DNA of 47,866 bases from Gymnopus androsaceus JB14 (GCA_009733575.1 ML769817.1:1-47866); one strand, 5' to 3'; positions 11,071 through 22,028 are shown, numbered from the stretch's first letter. Numbers and translations are program-made. Notes: a model not told the origin generated them from the sequence alone.

Positions 11071-11182
11071 TAGAAGATATCCATGCTTGTTATTCATTGC
11101 AAAAAGACTGGCAACAACACTGCGGAAGCCGCATAAGTGTAAGGATGTTGCCAAGTTCATTCTTTCATCTGGCATGTGAATA
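11071..11182 (-). pseudogene. CHAT domain middle segment
   Basis: The minus strand encodes IHMPDERMNLATSLHLCGFR and then SVVASLFAMNNKHGYLL, the conserved stretch after the catalytic Cys in CHAT proteins (usual pattern: E-x-x-x-L-A-x-x-x-Q-x-x-G-F-R-S-V-I-G-T-x-W-x-M). It joins in frame to the upstream part ending ACHTVTRDT after removal of the TA-flanked element, and to the downstream part after removal of the 610-bp element. Confidence 0.85.
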
Positions 11183-11201
11183 CATCAGCAGAACCTGGGT
11201 G

Positions 11202-11659
11202 AATGCTACAGCAACTATAGCAATCCATAGCAGCCATAGCACTGTACAGTGCTGTGGAATGCTATGAGGTCCTATGAGGTCCTGTAAGATGCTGTAGGTT
11301 GACCATTGCTTGACCATTCTGACACCTGTCATTTCCAGCTGATGGATACAGTAATGGGGACCTTGGACACTATTTAATCAATGGTTTTGACAAGTTCAAC
11401 ATCTTTTCCTGCCCCCACTAAGCTCAACTTGACTCAGACTGTAAGTTCTGCTCTCTGCAATTTTTGACTCAGAGGCTCTAATTATATGTCTGATGACATC
11501 TTTTAGTGTCATCCAATGACATGGTAGGAGTCACAGTTAATTAGCCTTGTATACAATTTTACGCCACTTGTGGACCTGGTGAATGAGTTGAGTATGTATG
11601 TTGTAGTATTAGTAGTGTTTGGAATCACCAATAAAATGGTTTTATAAATATTTCGCTAG
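11202..11659. other. Left arm of the TA-flanked element, non-coding
   Basis: Holds subterminal CTATAGCA/GCTATGAGGTCC words, then unassigned AT-rich DNA with an AATAAA at about 11629. No gene. Confidence 0.45.
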
Positions 11660-12042
11660 TTTTTTTTATTGCGCTTTTCAATAATAATGCCATTTCGGAA
11701 AAAAAAAAAAAAGTTTGATTGATTCATAAGGTTGTGAGTGATGTCATGCTGGCATGACAGGCCAATGGCTTGCGAGCACTGCCCACCATCTTGGGCGGCT
11801 ATCCCCGCCCCTATGCGCCCACTGACCAAAAAAATTAAACAGTGCAAGCACATCCCAAAAATCATGAAAAAATTGTGAAAAATGTTCAAAATATTCTTGG
11901 GGTGGTCGGGAGCTCGGTCCCGCACGTTCTTGCATGGGCGCTTGGATGACGGGAAGAGTACCAAGAGTGTCACATGCTCTGAAATGAAACTTTTTTTTTT
12001 TTCCGAAATGGCATTATTATTGAAAAGCGCAATAAAAAAAAA
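11660..12042. mobile_element. MITE with 57-bp near-perfect inverted repeats
   Basis: The arms 11660-11716 and 11987-12042 are almost exact complements: a T-tract, ATTGCGCTTTTCAATAATAA, TGCCATTTCGG, an A-tract, GTTT. They differ only in homopolymer length. The 270-bp centre is not A/T-biased and contains a small palindrome (TGTCATGC/GCATGACA, 11742-11759). No TSD could be settled because the ends are homopolymers. The ORFs that cross the arms are artefacts. Confidence 0.85.
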
Positions 12043-12359
12043 TCCTGTTTATTTGTCTCTGCGCAGTAGTGTATGGTAGCAAACATCTGTCTAAATAGGT
12101 ATGGCTAATAAATGTGTGTTCTGTGAACATTGGTATCTGTACTTTGGGCATCAGGCATCAACAGATGGATCCCATAGGGTTCCACGACAAGAGCACCCAA
12201 GGGTGTTCTTGTCTAGCCCAAAGGCTTGATTAAACATTGGTCATATAGGTATTGTCTATGCGGCAGAGTGGTAGAGTATGGTTGTAAAGTAGGGGTTGTG
12301 GGAGAGCTGATTGAGAGAGATGAAATAGAGAAAGGAGAAAACATATCCTCAATGGCTCA
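12043..12359 (-). other. Probable 3' UTR of the LINE
   Basis: Minus-strand sequence after the ORF2 stop. It contains an imperfect hairpin (GACAAGAGCACCC/GGGTGTTCTTGTC, 12186-12213), a common shape for LINE 3' ends. No clear poly-A or short tandem tail was found, so the exact 3' end is uncertain (about 12.1 kb). Confidence 0.45.
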
Positions 12360-15300
12360 CTAGCTCTCCTTGTTATCCTTCCATGGCGGCAACTCCCCAA
12401 CAATGTGGTTGAATCTGTGTGTGTCATTGACAAATCAGAACAGGTACTTGAGTGTGCCTGGTGCAGTCAACAGTGATGATACGTTCCAATTCTTTGCGGC
12501 CATCTTCCATCTCATCCTGCTTCTCAATGCGCAATGTGCGGGGCATTCCATCAAGTAGTGGAAGACTGTCTCTGGGACATCACACTTGCAACAGGGGCAG
12601 AAGGGTAACTTGACTTTCCCAATGCAATGAAAGTGTTTTTGAGTGGAATATGGCCTGTCTGGAGCTGTGTCAAGATGCTCAGCAGCTTCCTTCACATGAG
12701 AGTTTCCAGTAGGCCCAGCTAGCTGTGGTGGCATTCAATGGGTCAATGAGTTTGAATTTGCATGGCATGGTGACTTTTTCCAGGCGCGATTGTGCTGTAT
12801 CTCCAGGGATTTTCGGAACATTCTGATTATGGATGTGCAGCTTTTTGGGAGTGGTTTGTGGAGTTGGGCGGGGAGGAATCTCTTTCTGCTTGATCAACCT
12901 ACTGCTGTTTTCTTTGCTTCCTCATCTGCTCGTTTGTTGCCTTCTATATTGGCATGTCCTGGGACCCATGAGATGAGAACTTTTGCATTAGGATGGATTG
13001 TTTGTAGTTGGATGAGCAGGGAGTGGAAGAAGTTGAGGAGATAGTGGGAAGGCCTGCTGGAGTCGCTGTCTGTTGCAGTAATAGCGGCTGTGTTATCAAT
13101 CCAGATAGAGAGCTTCTCAAGTGTCAGCCATTGGCAAGCAAGATGGAGTGCCAAAATCAGTCCCACGTATTTGCCTTCGTAAACCTCATGGTTGTCACCA
13201 GACCCAAGTCAAAACCTTATTGCATCTTCTTCTGCCCCATCCACGTACAGCACTGCCGCTGCCCCAACGCCCCCCCTTATAACTCAACCCGTCTGCAAAT
13301 ACTACTGTGTCTGCGTTGTCCTCCTCTACCATCTTTGCTACCTTGTCTCTGTTGTCACAGACCCTGATCTCCAGTCCTGGGTCCCAGCTTGATTGGAACC
13401 TTACTGTGGATCTTGTTTTGATGGATGCTGGTTTCAACTCATAGGTGCCCATTAGGTCATATAGTGATGAAAAGTGTCTGGTTTGGTGGGGGTTTTGGGC
13501 TGCTTTTGCAATATGGGAGGCGAGTGGGTGAGTGTCCGGTAATGTGGTCAAATGTGTAGCTGCTTGCTGACGTTGGCATTCTATCTCTAGTGGCATTGGG
13601 AGAAGGGCTGAGTGTATATTGAGGATGTCAGTTGCCATTGTGGACATTGCGCCCATTATCAATATAGCTGCTTGCCATTGTATTGTTGTAAGGTGGCGCA
13701 TTATTGTGCTGGTTTTGGCTCGCTATCCATGCTGTGGGCAGATAGCGATAGCAAATAGCGCCGGTATTATATAATATCCGAATAAGGTGGGACGCACATG
13801 GCAAGTGCATGTGGCATCCGGATAGTTGGTCCGGCCAACGTACTTCGAGTCTGTACTTTAGTCAATAGTAGTATAATGTTGCAAATAGTTCTGCTCACTG
13901 TACAACCTCGGTGTGGACCGTTCACAGAGTTAACACCAGCAGCACGCAAACATCTTGGAATTTAGTGTATTTGAATACCTGATAACTACTTTAAATAAAT
14001 ATTCTCATTCATTCCTTGCATAAATGAAAATTAAAATTAAGGGACACTACAAGTGAGTAGTAGAAACATAGAAATATTACTTAAACATGGTTCTCTTAGG
14101 CTTTCTATAGCTGCCCAGAACATGAAAATTGAAGCAAAACTCATTGAACAGTCCATGCCCTCTTTTCTAGTACCTGCATAAGTGAGAAATAAAATTGATT
14201 AACAATGAAGTGAGTAGTGCAGATGTAAGGATATCCTGTGGAAGAGATATTTTGAGGCTATCTATAGCTGCCAGGAACATAAAATGTGAGGCAAAACTCA
14301 CTTTATAAGTCATGCCTACAAGTCTTGGTACCTTGCAAGGGCAAGAATTGAGATTATGGGATCCCAGTTTTCATCCTTGCTAGTTGCCGGAACTGTGTAA
14401 TCCAGGCTTGCCCTTGCTTTATGATCAGTGCCTGATGCTCCTTCCAGCGCAGTGCTTTGTCCATGAGCACCCCCAGAAACCTTGTATGCCCTTCTGACTT
14501 CACTAGTGTTCCCTCTATCTCTATGCCCGGTCCCCCTATGAGCTGTGTTTTGGTTTTTCCCCTTTCTATTCCTTTCCTTTGGCTGTTACCGTTTTCATCT
14601 CCCTTGTTAGCTTCTGTTCTTTGTTCCCTTCTCCTGCTGAAGTCAATTCATTTGAATTTGTCTACACCAAATTTGCAGTTGTGAGTTTCTGCCCATTCTA
14701 ATACTCCTTTGTCTCTTCTCATCACATCCTCTAGGTTTCCGTGCAGCTCTCCTATGTCCTTCCCCCAGGTCATTGCTGCCATGTCATCCATAAAACCAAA
14801 CCCCTGCTCCCTCATTGCCTTCTGGAAGACCCTCAGGAGGCCTCCTGCATACAGGATGTACCCAATGGCTGCCATTGGATCTCCCTGGTCCTCTCCTCCC
14901 TCCACATTGATGGCCTCTGATATGAAATTGTCAAAAACAATCCAAGTTGCATGGTGCGCGTATCATCTTTGCATCCACTTGATAATCTCAATGGGAACCC
15001 CGATGAGACGCAGCTTGTGGTACAGCATCTTGAGGTCAACACTTGGGAATGCACCTCTCACATCCATGAACAGAATGGATACTATATATCCTTCCCGCCA
15101 GAGTTCTTTGATGCGGCTGACCATCAGGTGGATGGAATCTGTAGTCTTTCATCCTGGTTGCGCTCTGAACTGCATCTCTGGTAGCAGGAGCAGGATCTCC
15201 ACCATCTTTGTGAATTTTTCTGACATTGTGCTATTTGTTACCTGTCCATGTCTGCTACTTGTGACGATGTTCCTCCAGGATCCTGGTACATGGTAGTCAG

Positions 15301-16843
15301 CTTTCCCAGGTTTCCTCAGGATGATTCTCTCTGTGAGGGCCCAGTTGTCTGGATATACCTTCTGTGATAACATTGCATGGTATATTGGTCCCAGGTGTGG
15401 CACGAGGAGGTGTGATGTTGCCTTGAGTAAGTTGTTTGGCATGGTGCCCAGTTGGGTTGCTTTGCCATTTTTTGTGCGTTGGATGGTGCTCATGAACTGT
15501 AAATTTGTTGCTGGTGTGAAGGTCCATGCTGCTGGTGGGTATACTACATCTGCTGGCACCTTTGACACTGGTGGTGGTGGTGGAAAGAATGCTTTCTGGA
15601 AGACCTCCAGTTTTCCCTTGTTAGTGTTTATGACCTGTTCCACCCTGCCTGGGCCCCGCACTATCAGATCTGGTATCCTTGACCTTCCTTCATCTGTAGG
15701 TTCCGCCTCCACCATCTTCCCAATATTCCACATTGTGCTGGAATCTGCAGTTGCCAGGTATTTAATCCACTTCTCTGCCTTGGCTGTTTTGATTTCTGCT
15801 GTGAACACTTGCCTCATCCTTCGGATTTCCTCATGGACTGGGTGGCTTGGTTCTGCTCTCTTTCTGTACAACCTCTTTGACAGGTTGCCCTTTGCCGCCT
15901 TCATCTTTGACAGCTCCTTGTTCTACCATCTTTGCTGTTTTGGGCTTAACTTTGTCAGGGTGACCTTCTCCTTGACCACCTCATCCACTACCCAGTCCAC
16001 ATTCCCCAGTGCCTCCCAGAATTCCTTCATGCTCTCTATCTCCCTTGGCTCCCCCAGCTCTTCTAGTTGTTCCTCCAGCCTTTCACAGAACTTCTCCCAG
16101 TCCACTGTCTTCCAGTTCCTCCTTTCTCTTGCATCCGCAAATCAGGCCGCACATTGATTTCAGTTACTATTGGGAAGTGGTTGGTCTTGATGGGTTTCCA
16201 CTCAGGGGCTGTGTTACATCAGGTAATGTGCTCCTGGATGTCATCTGTACAGAAGACATTGTTGACTCATGTGTAGTTGCCAGTGGAGAAGGATTTCAGT
16301 GTTGGGACATAGGCTGGCAGGGCCATGGAGAGTCCGTGGTCACTGAGCAAATCCAGAAGTTGTTGGGCTGCTTTGAGATTATGTGCTGTGAAAAGGTGGT
16401 GGTTGCAAGGCTCATCCCACATTGGGTGGTGTCTGTTGAAGTCTCCGAGCCAGATGATGTGGAGTGGTGCCTTTGGTATGTTCGCTACCCATCCATGCAT
16501 GTGTTGCCTCTAATGCGTTGTCATTTTTGCCATTATTGTAGATATTGAAGATTCACAATGTTCCAAATTCTCCTGTTACCTGCACTGCCGCAACATCTGC
16601 ACTGTCCACTTGGATCTGTGTCCAGCTACCAGTGGCAAGTCTCATGTCTATCAGTAGGAGGGATCTGGATGGAGTATTGGAAAATTTGTTGTGGTGTCCA
16701 ACTGGGTATATCACTCACAGATGTGGGATGGCCCTCATCTGCCCCAAGAAGTCAATGTAGGGTTCCTGAACCGCTATTATCTCGGCTCGGTCATCACTTC
16801 ATAAGAAGTCATGCATGCAATCATCGGATTTGTTGGTGTTCAT
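12360..16843 (-). pseudogene. Tad1-like LINE ORF2 (endonuclease-RT-RNase H), decayed
   Basis: Minus-strand ORF2 of a non-LTR retrotransposon. In order: an endonuclease starting MNTNKSDD at 16843 with AEIIAVQEP and LGDFNRHHPMWDEP (about 16.85-16.27 kb); an RT with fingers KATQLGTMPNNLLKA (15.9-15.15 kb), LFMDVRGAFPSVD, GGEDQGDP, and the catalytic box FMDD at 14783-14794; the connection LTTIQWQAAILIMGAM (13.7 kb); an RNase H with IDNTAA and SWVPGHANIEGN (13166-12894); a C-terminal CPCCKCDVPETVFHYLMECP zinc motif (12.6 kb); and a final ELPPWKDNKES stop at 12360-12362. Stops and frameshifts occur in the endonuclease, near 15.15 kb, after IIKWMQR, and at 13.7 kb. The region 13.77-14.34 kb replaces part of the RT thumb-connection. 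Confidence 0.85.
14012..14345. repeat. Tandem repeat of about 157 bp, 2 copies, inside the LINE
   Basis: Unit starts are near 14015, 14172 and 14331 (partial), recognisable by CTTGCATAA-type starts, GTGAGTAG, CTATAGCTGCC and GCAAAACTCA words recurring in the same order. The block lies where the LINE should encode the end of the thumb and the VAVPKM-like motif, so it is part of an insertion or replacement (about 13.77-14.34 kb). Confidence 0.65.
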
Positions 16844-17016
16844 CTGTATGATAGTAAGTCTGTCATCTCAGTTGTGTGCAGCATTTGTTGTACTGATCAT
16901 TGGGTGTCTTGGTTGTTATCCTGTCTATCCCCCTGCTGCGGCTGGCTTCCATTAGGACAGGGCCTGCTGTGGGAGCTATATCCAAAGTGCTCCAGGGTCT
17001 GCTGTCTTGGTCCCGG

Positions 17017-18664
17017 TCACCCTTGGCCTACTTGTTGTGATAGTTGTACTTCTCTTCCTCCTCCTGGCTTTCCTCCAGCAAGTCTTCCTCTCCCTCCACC
17101 TCTCTGGACCATCTTCCACCCCTGGTTGTACTGCTTCCTTACATCCACTCTCCACCCCTGGTCGAAGTCCTCCTGTGTATTCTCATTGTCCCAGATCCAT
17201 GTCTCTGGGTTGTCTGTTACAAAGAAACGGTAGTTGCATGCTGGGTCAAGTTGGGCTTGGTCCCATATTTTCCAAAGGAGAGATGGGCAGTTTTGGTCAG
17301 CTGCAACATGACCGGCATTCCTGCAGACTGCACAGTAGAAATCTTTGCTTGTGGCTATGCAGGTCTGTGTTGGGTGGTTCTCCTTGCACCTCCCACATAC
17401 ATCCATCCCTGATTTGCACTCCCTTGTGATATGGCCATACTGTTGGCACTTCATACATCTCTGAGGGTCCTTGGTGTCACGGCGTATGTCCACCATTTTC
17501 CCTGCAATAACGAGCCCCTGTGATGGCCTCATTTGCAACTTCGTGTGTTTGAAATGCAAGAATTAGGTGGCCAAAGCTCTGGCCAGGCTTTCGGTGCTCT
17601 GGCTTTTTGACCCATCAAGCGCTGACAATCAAGCCTTCCTGCAAGTTGCTGTCCTGGAGAATGTGTTTGAGGGATTTGGCCATGTCAATGATTGCTCTGA
17701 GAGGCACAAACTCTGCAACCACCTCATGGTAATTTGGACGTGCTGTTGCCATTGCTCCTCATCCCTCACAGAACTTCTTAATGTGGTTCTCTTCCTTCAT
17801 CCATTCCATCTCCTTAATACTCCTCATCATGCAGAATGCCCCATTCCCTTGCATCTTTGTCACTGCCACCACTTTGGCCCAGTCCTCTCCTACATCTTTG
17901 TTATCTAGTACCTTTGCCAGAGCTTGGTTGGCTTTTAGTGTCAGTTCTGTCTTGGATAGGCTCCAGTTGGTGGGGGAGTCGGATCGGATCACAAACTGTC
18001 TATCCATAGCCACTCCTGCCTGGATGGCTGCATTGTGTCTTGGTCATTGTAGTTGTCCTGCTAAAGCTTTTGCTCCTGTGGCCTGAGCGACTCAGGCACA
18101 GGACTGTGTCTGGGGGATCTCGCCATCTTCTACTGTGAGTGGTGCTTCTCCTTCTCTCTTCTCTGTTTCCTCTGCCACCTTCTCCATACGGTCTGCCACT
18201 TTCTCGAATGCCTCCATTGCTGTTTTCATTTTGTTTGTGCTCCCAGTTGCCCATATCTCTACTTTTGACATCTGGTTGTCGACCAACACCAACTTCTCAT
18301 CAACCGCCTTCAGAACTGCTGCTACCAGCTCCTCCCTCAGTCCATCCTCTCTGCTTTTCCAGACCTGGCCCTGCATGAGTTTGGCCATGATTTCTATCTC
18401 CTCCCATGCCTTCTTGCGTACTAAGAGCGGTGGTGCCGGAGTCATGCTCAGCTGTTCAGCTGCCATTCGGAGCATCTGAGCCAGGAAAACAGTGAAGTAG
18501 TTTTCATTCTCTTTCATGAGTTTTCTGCTGCTTGCTCTGTTTTCTAGTTTGATGGTGTCTCCATTGGGGTCTTTTGTCTGTGAACATGTTGTTGCTTGGG
18601 ATCCATTGGGGTAGTCTGTCATGAATGACTGTCTATTGGTTCCTCCAGTGGTTTTTGTGTTCAT
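17017..18664 (-). pseudogene. LINE ORF1 (gag-like, three CCHC knuckles)
   Basis: Nucleic-acid-binding ORF1 of the same LINE. It begins with ATG at 18664 (MNTKTTGGTNRQSF). The first 190 codons hold a coiled coil (KVADRMEKVAEETEKREGE). The frame then shifts to a segment MAMDRQFVIRSDSP...KMQGNGAFCMMRSI (18013-17759) and again to the C-terminal part (17559-17017). That part carries three knuckles, CMKCQQYGHITREC, CGRCKENHPTQTC and CAVCRNAGHVAADQNC, as in Tad1-type fungal LINEs, and ends in a Gly/Arg-rich tail. ORF1 precedes ORF2 by about 170 bp. Two frame breaks make it non-functional. Confidence 0.82.
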
Positions 18665-19025
18665 ATGTGTGTTGTAGTTTATAGTTCTGAGTTTTAGTTT
18701 GCAGGAAAGGTATTTACTCCTCTCATTGTAATACTATCAACTTCTGTCCTGGGCTTTTTGAAAATAAGCTGTGGGAATAAAAGACAATGATGGTAATACT
18801 AGATCAAGAAGCTCTGGCATATTTTGCTAGTATTTTGCTCTCGCAAGCCATGGAAACAATTCAAAAGAATAATATATTTGGTATTGAATCAATATTGAAT
18901 AGAACCCTGATGGCAGCGTTCCTGCGAAGTTCACAGTGATCCACAGCAATCCTTAGCATCCCACAGTTCTGTACAGAGGGGTACCTTGCTATGGGTCCTA
19001 TAAGCACTGTGTGCTCTGTACAGAA
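18665..19025. other. LINE 5' leader and right arm of the TA-flanked element
   Basis: Contains the presumed LINE 5' end (near 18.7 kb), then the right subterminal region of the CATCAGCA element (18905-19025), with GATCCACAGCAATCC and GCTATGGGTCCTATA words. No gene. Confidence 0.5.
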
Positions 19026-19058
19026 CACCCAGGTTTTGCTGATGTAGTGTCCCTAGTC

Positions 19059-19793
19059 CACTGAGCAAAGTAAAGTTCATGAAAATCATGCAAGCATTTC
19101 ACCTAAAGTTGAGATGAAGGTCATGAAAAGAAGTCATAAAATTCATATATCCAATTGTGAAATTCACATAGCAAGGTTATGAATATAACATGATGAATTT
19201 CCTACTCAAAATGTCAGGTTTCAATATGATTTTTCACTGTGTTAAAGGACATGAATTAGGTCCAACATTTTTTGCCCAGCAAATGTAACACTAATCCAAC
19301 CTGAATTTTACTATAAGTTTATGTGAAATAAGTTACAAAGCAGGCAAAAATGATATATACATTAGTACTAGTAACATTGGTTATAATACTGTAGTATGTT
19401 ACAATGGTAGAAATATATTATGGACAGTAAGTAGTATTATAGTATAATAAGTGTATAGTTGCTAACTAATACTTTAGTGTACAATAGCAGTAAGTCCACC
19501 GCTGCCTGTGCTGCATGCACACAAGCTTTATCTTAACAAGTATACATCTGGTACTGACTTGCAGTATTTTGATTGTAGACAGTTCACAAGCGCCCGTCCG
19601 CAGTTCAGCACTTCTTACATGGAGCCAGTGATGTCATCACTTCCCGCCTGCCCTTAATGTCATTTTCACTTCCAAGAAGAATTCACTCAAATTTTCAAGC
19701 ATTATGTGAAACTTGCATTCACAATGAAAGCATGTGAAACTTGATTTTCATTGGAGCACTGGATGACTTTCATGGACTTTACTTTGCTCAGTG
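19059..19793. mobile_element. 735-bp CACTG-ended (CACTA-type) MITE, TSD GTC
   Basis: The ends are CACTGAGCAAAGTAAAGTTC at the left and CACTGAGCAAAGTAAAGTCC from the right, extending to about 31 bp with few mismatches. The 3-bp duplication GTC is at 19056-19058 and 19794-19796. CACTA/CACTG termini with a 3-bp TSD define the CACTA (EnSpm/CMC) superfamily. Both subterminal regions repeat TCATGAAA/TTTCATG and TGTGAAACTTG words. It sits directly after the catalytic-Cys codons of the CHAT domain. No transposase. Confidence 0.87.
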
Positions 19794-21297
19794 GTCACAG
19801 TGTGACATGCAGACAAAAAGGCAGAGTCAGAATTTGTTTTTGCCACAGAAGTCATTATCTCACATAGCATCAACTCCTCATCACTAGAGAGAATTAATGC
19901 CAAATCAAATGGATTGTGAAGCTCATGACTTGCATCAGGAAGGGTACCATGGCATGCAAAATGCACAGAAGAATGGTTCTGCAACTTGCGGAGCACATTT
20001 GTCTTGGTTGCATCCGTGTTTCTCAAAACCGTAACATTGAGTTTAATCTGACTGAGATCAAGTTCTTGAATACTGTCCAGTTCTTCTTTGACACTGGGGA
20101 GAGAACTCGCTTTGGTGTATTTCTCTACTCCAACTGCAAGAAGGGATGGTAATTCTGTTGCATTATCCTTAGCCTTCTGATGCCAAGCATCTATCAAGGC
20201 TGAAAGGTTGGTTGTGTAGGATGAAATATATTCCTGCACCACGGCATGGCACAGGAGAAATGTGGACTTTCCAGGGAGCATCCACCATATCCTTGAATGT
20301 TTAGGAACCCTAAGATCTGCCAATTCAGAAGATATCAATGAGAACACTCCGTGAGGTGCATTAAAAATATTTAAAAGAGACTCGGTGTTCCGGAGAGATC
20401 CTATGTTCACCGGGCATGTTGCACGTGAGTCATGCTGTGGCAAATGTAGGATCTCTCCAATCCCTTGAAATACTTTGGAAAAGTTGGTCATATTATTCAG
20501 ATGAACTCCATCCAGAGTGATATGCTCTGGACTACCCTGCCCACTATGGAGGATGAGCACATTGTTGCGGAAGGTGCTAGTGTTTACAATGATCATGGGA
20601 CCTTCTGCATTGGCCTTGCGGAGCTCACTGAACAGTTTAGGTTTGAGAAAATTTCGCCACTTTTCAGAGTCTTTTTTGCCTCAAATTTTCACAAGCAAAT
20701 CATCAGACTGGTCCAACAACTTTCTCTCTGATAACGCACTTGCTTCTTAATATGAGCAATGCGACTCAATTTAGCTTGCTCTTGAGAACCTTCTGGATCT
20801 GTCGGGGACCAGTCGCTGGCCTTCAATTTCAAAGAGCTTGCCTCAAGGCACTCACTAATTTGGCAGAACTCATCCAGCAATGAATCTGCTTTGCGCTGTT
20901 GCTCATCAGAACATGGGAGTCTGAGGATTTGCAAATTTGTGACAATTAAGTCCTGGCCATACTCCAACAACTCCACTGCTTTGTCGAGCTTTCCAGCTTG
21001 AATAGCACAAGCTGCAGCATCAGAAGCAATTGAATCTGGAAGAGACGCAAGGCATGTGTGCTGGTTTGTAACATCCTGGATGTTGATCAAGAAGCGATTG
21101 AGCAATTGAAAGAAGATTCTGTAGGCTTCTATGGCACTCATATACCAATACTTTGGAGCACTCAACCACTCATGAGGGAATGGTATCATCCCCGGCATGC
21201 TCTCCCACTCTTTGGCAGCATTCATACAATCATGTAGAAGTGCAGCCTTAATATTAGCTGCATTCCTATATAGCTCCATGGCCTTCCTTGGTGCTGA
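19794..21297 (-). pseudogene. TPR linker and CHAT domain with catalytic His and Cys
   Basis: Largest surviving piece of the CHAT gene. 21297-20730 encodes helical TPR/linker sequence (SAPRKAMELYRNAANIKAAL, LASLPDSIASDAAACAIQAG). 20680-19794 encodes the CHAT domain from KPKLFSELRKANAEGPMIIV through HFACHG (catalytic His codon 19949-19951) to DSAFLSACHTVT (catalytic Cys codon 19805-19807). Fungal CHAT domains normally continue for about 100 residues beyond the Cys; here that part is displaced to 11.1 and 10.4 kb. One frameshift lies near 20715 and a TGA follows in LVKI*GKKD (about 20673), so even this piece is broken. The 5' side ends at the TGA duplication of the 8.8-kb element. Confidence 0.85.
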
Positions 21298-22028
21298 CAC
21301 ACTGCAAGCTCAGCATCTTATCTTATGGAATTAGTGCTGAAATTATCGAAATAAAAGAGTTTCTTTTTCAGCAATGATTGCGCCTGAAAAAGGATATCTT
21401 TTGTGTGTGAAACATATGGTGAGAAAGATCTACTATTTCATAATAAATTTTATTTGAAACAGGTGGCAATTATTTTTGGTGAAAAAGAATGATAATCGCG
21501 GCCAGGATTTAGCTGCTTTTTCATAGGAGAAATATTCTGGGAAAAAATTTCTTTCCCACCGGAAATTACTCATGTGATTAGTGTCCTTTTTCATAAGGGA
21601 AATATTCTGGGAAAAAGTTTCTTTCGCACCAGAAGTTACTCATGTAATTAACTTCCTTTTTCGGGAGAGAAAGATTCTGGGAAAAAGTCTCTTTCACCCC
21701 GGAAATTACTCATGTGATTAGTGTCCTTTTTTGGGAGGGAAAGATTCCAACATCTTCCTTCTTTCCCTTAAATTTTTTGAGTTGATAAACCTAATGGGGA
21801 CTGCCCGCCTGCTGAGTGGGAGGTGCGCGGGCTGACAAATTAGGTGCCTCCATCTTATGTTTGTGTTTCTGCAACTTCCTTTCTAAACTTACTTATTCAT
21901 CCAACAGGTACAGTATCATCCACCTGGCATTTTCCTATATTACAATGTTGTGATGCCAGACAAGTTTTTGGCCTGTCTACATTGGAACCGCCCCGCTTTC
22001 AGGTCAAACTGGTCTAAGATAGCTCTCA
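21298..22028. repeat. Left terminal inverted repeat, 731 bp, with 70-bp tandem units
   Basis: Mirrors 29386-30116. It contains about 3.4 tandem copies of a 70-bp unit starting CTTTTTCAT or CTTTTTCGG at 21516, 21586, 21656 and 21726. Each has ATTCTGGGAAAAA and ACTCATGTRATTA. The inner end is at GGTCTAAGATAGCTCTCA. Confidence 0.88.

Larger units (their letters stand above)
11183..19044. mobile_element. TA-flanked CATCAGCA-ended element, expanded by nested insertions
   Basis: The ends are CATCAGCAGAACCTGGGTG at 11183-11201 and its complement, with one mismatch, at 19026-19044. Both are bordered by TA (11181-11182, 19045-19046). Subterminal words (GCTATGAGGTCCTAT near 11260, GCTATGGGTCCTATA near 18990) are shared. 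The original element was short; most of its 7.9 kb is a LINE (about 12.1-18.7 kb) and a MITE (11660-12042). Removal with one TA copy keeps the CHAT frame open, which fixes the boundaries. A TA target suggests Tc1/mariner-like behaviour, but no transposase was seen. Confidence 0.8.

Noticed and set aside
10906..11175. A single 89-codon gene
   Set aside because: Only the first 35 or so codons (down to 11071) are CHAT sequence; the rest is read-through into the 610-bp transposon.
11656..12079. ORFs of 105, 63 and 65 codons
   Set aside because: They run through the inverted arms of the MITE; low-complexity Phe/Lys ends come from the homopolymers.
14709..16548. Long plus-strand ORFs (195, 278 and 179 codons)
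   Set aside because: They are antisense shadows of the LINE ORF2, whose RT and endonuclease motifs lie on the minus strand.
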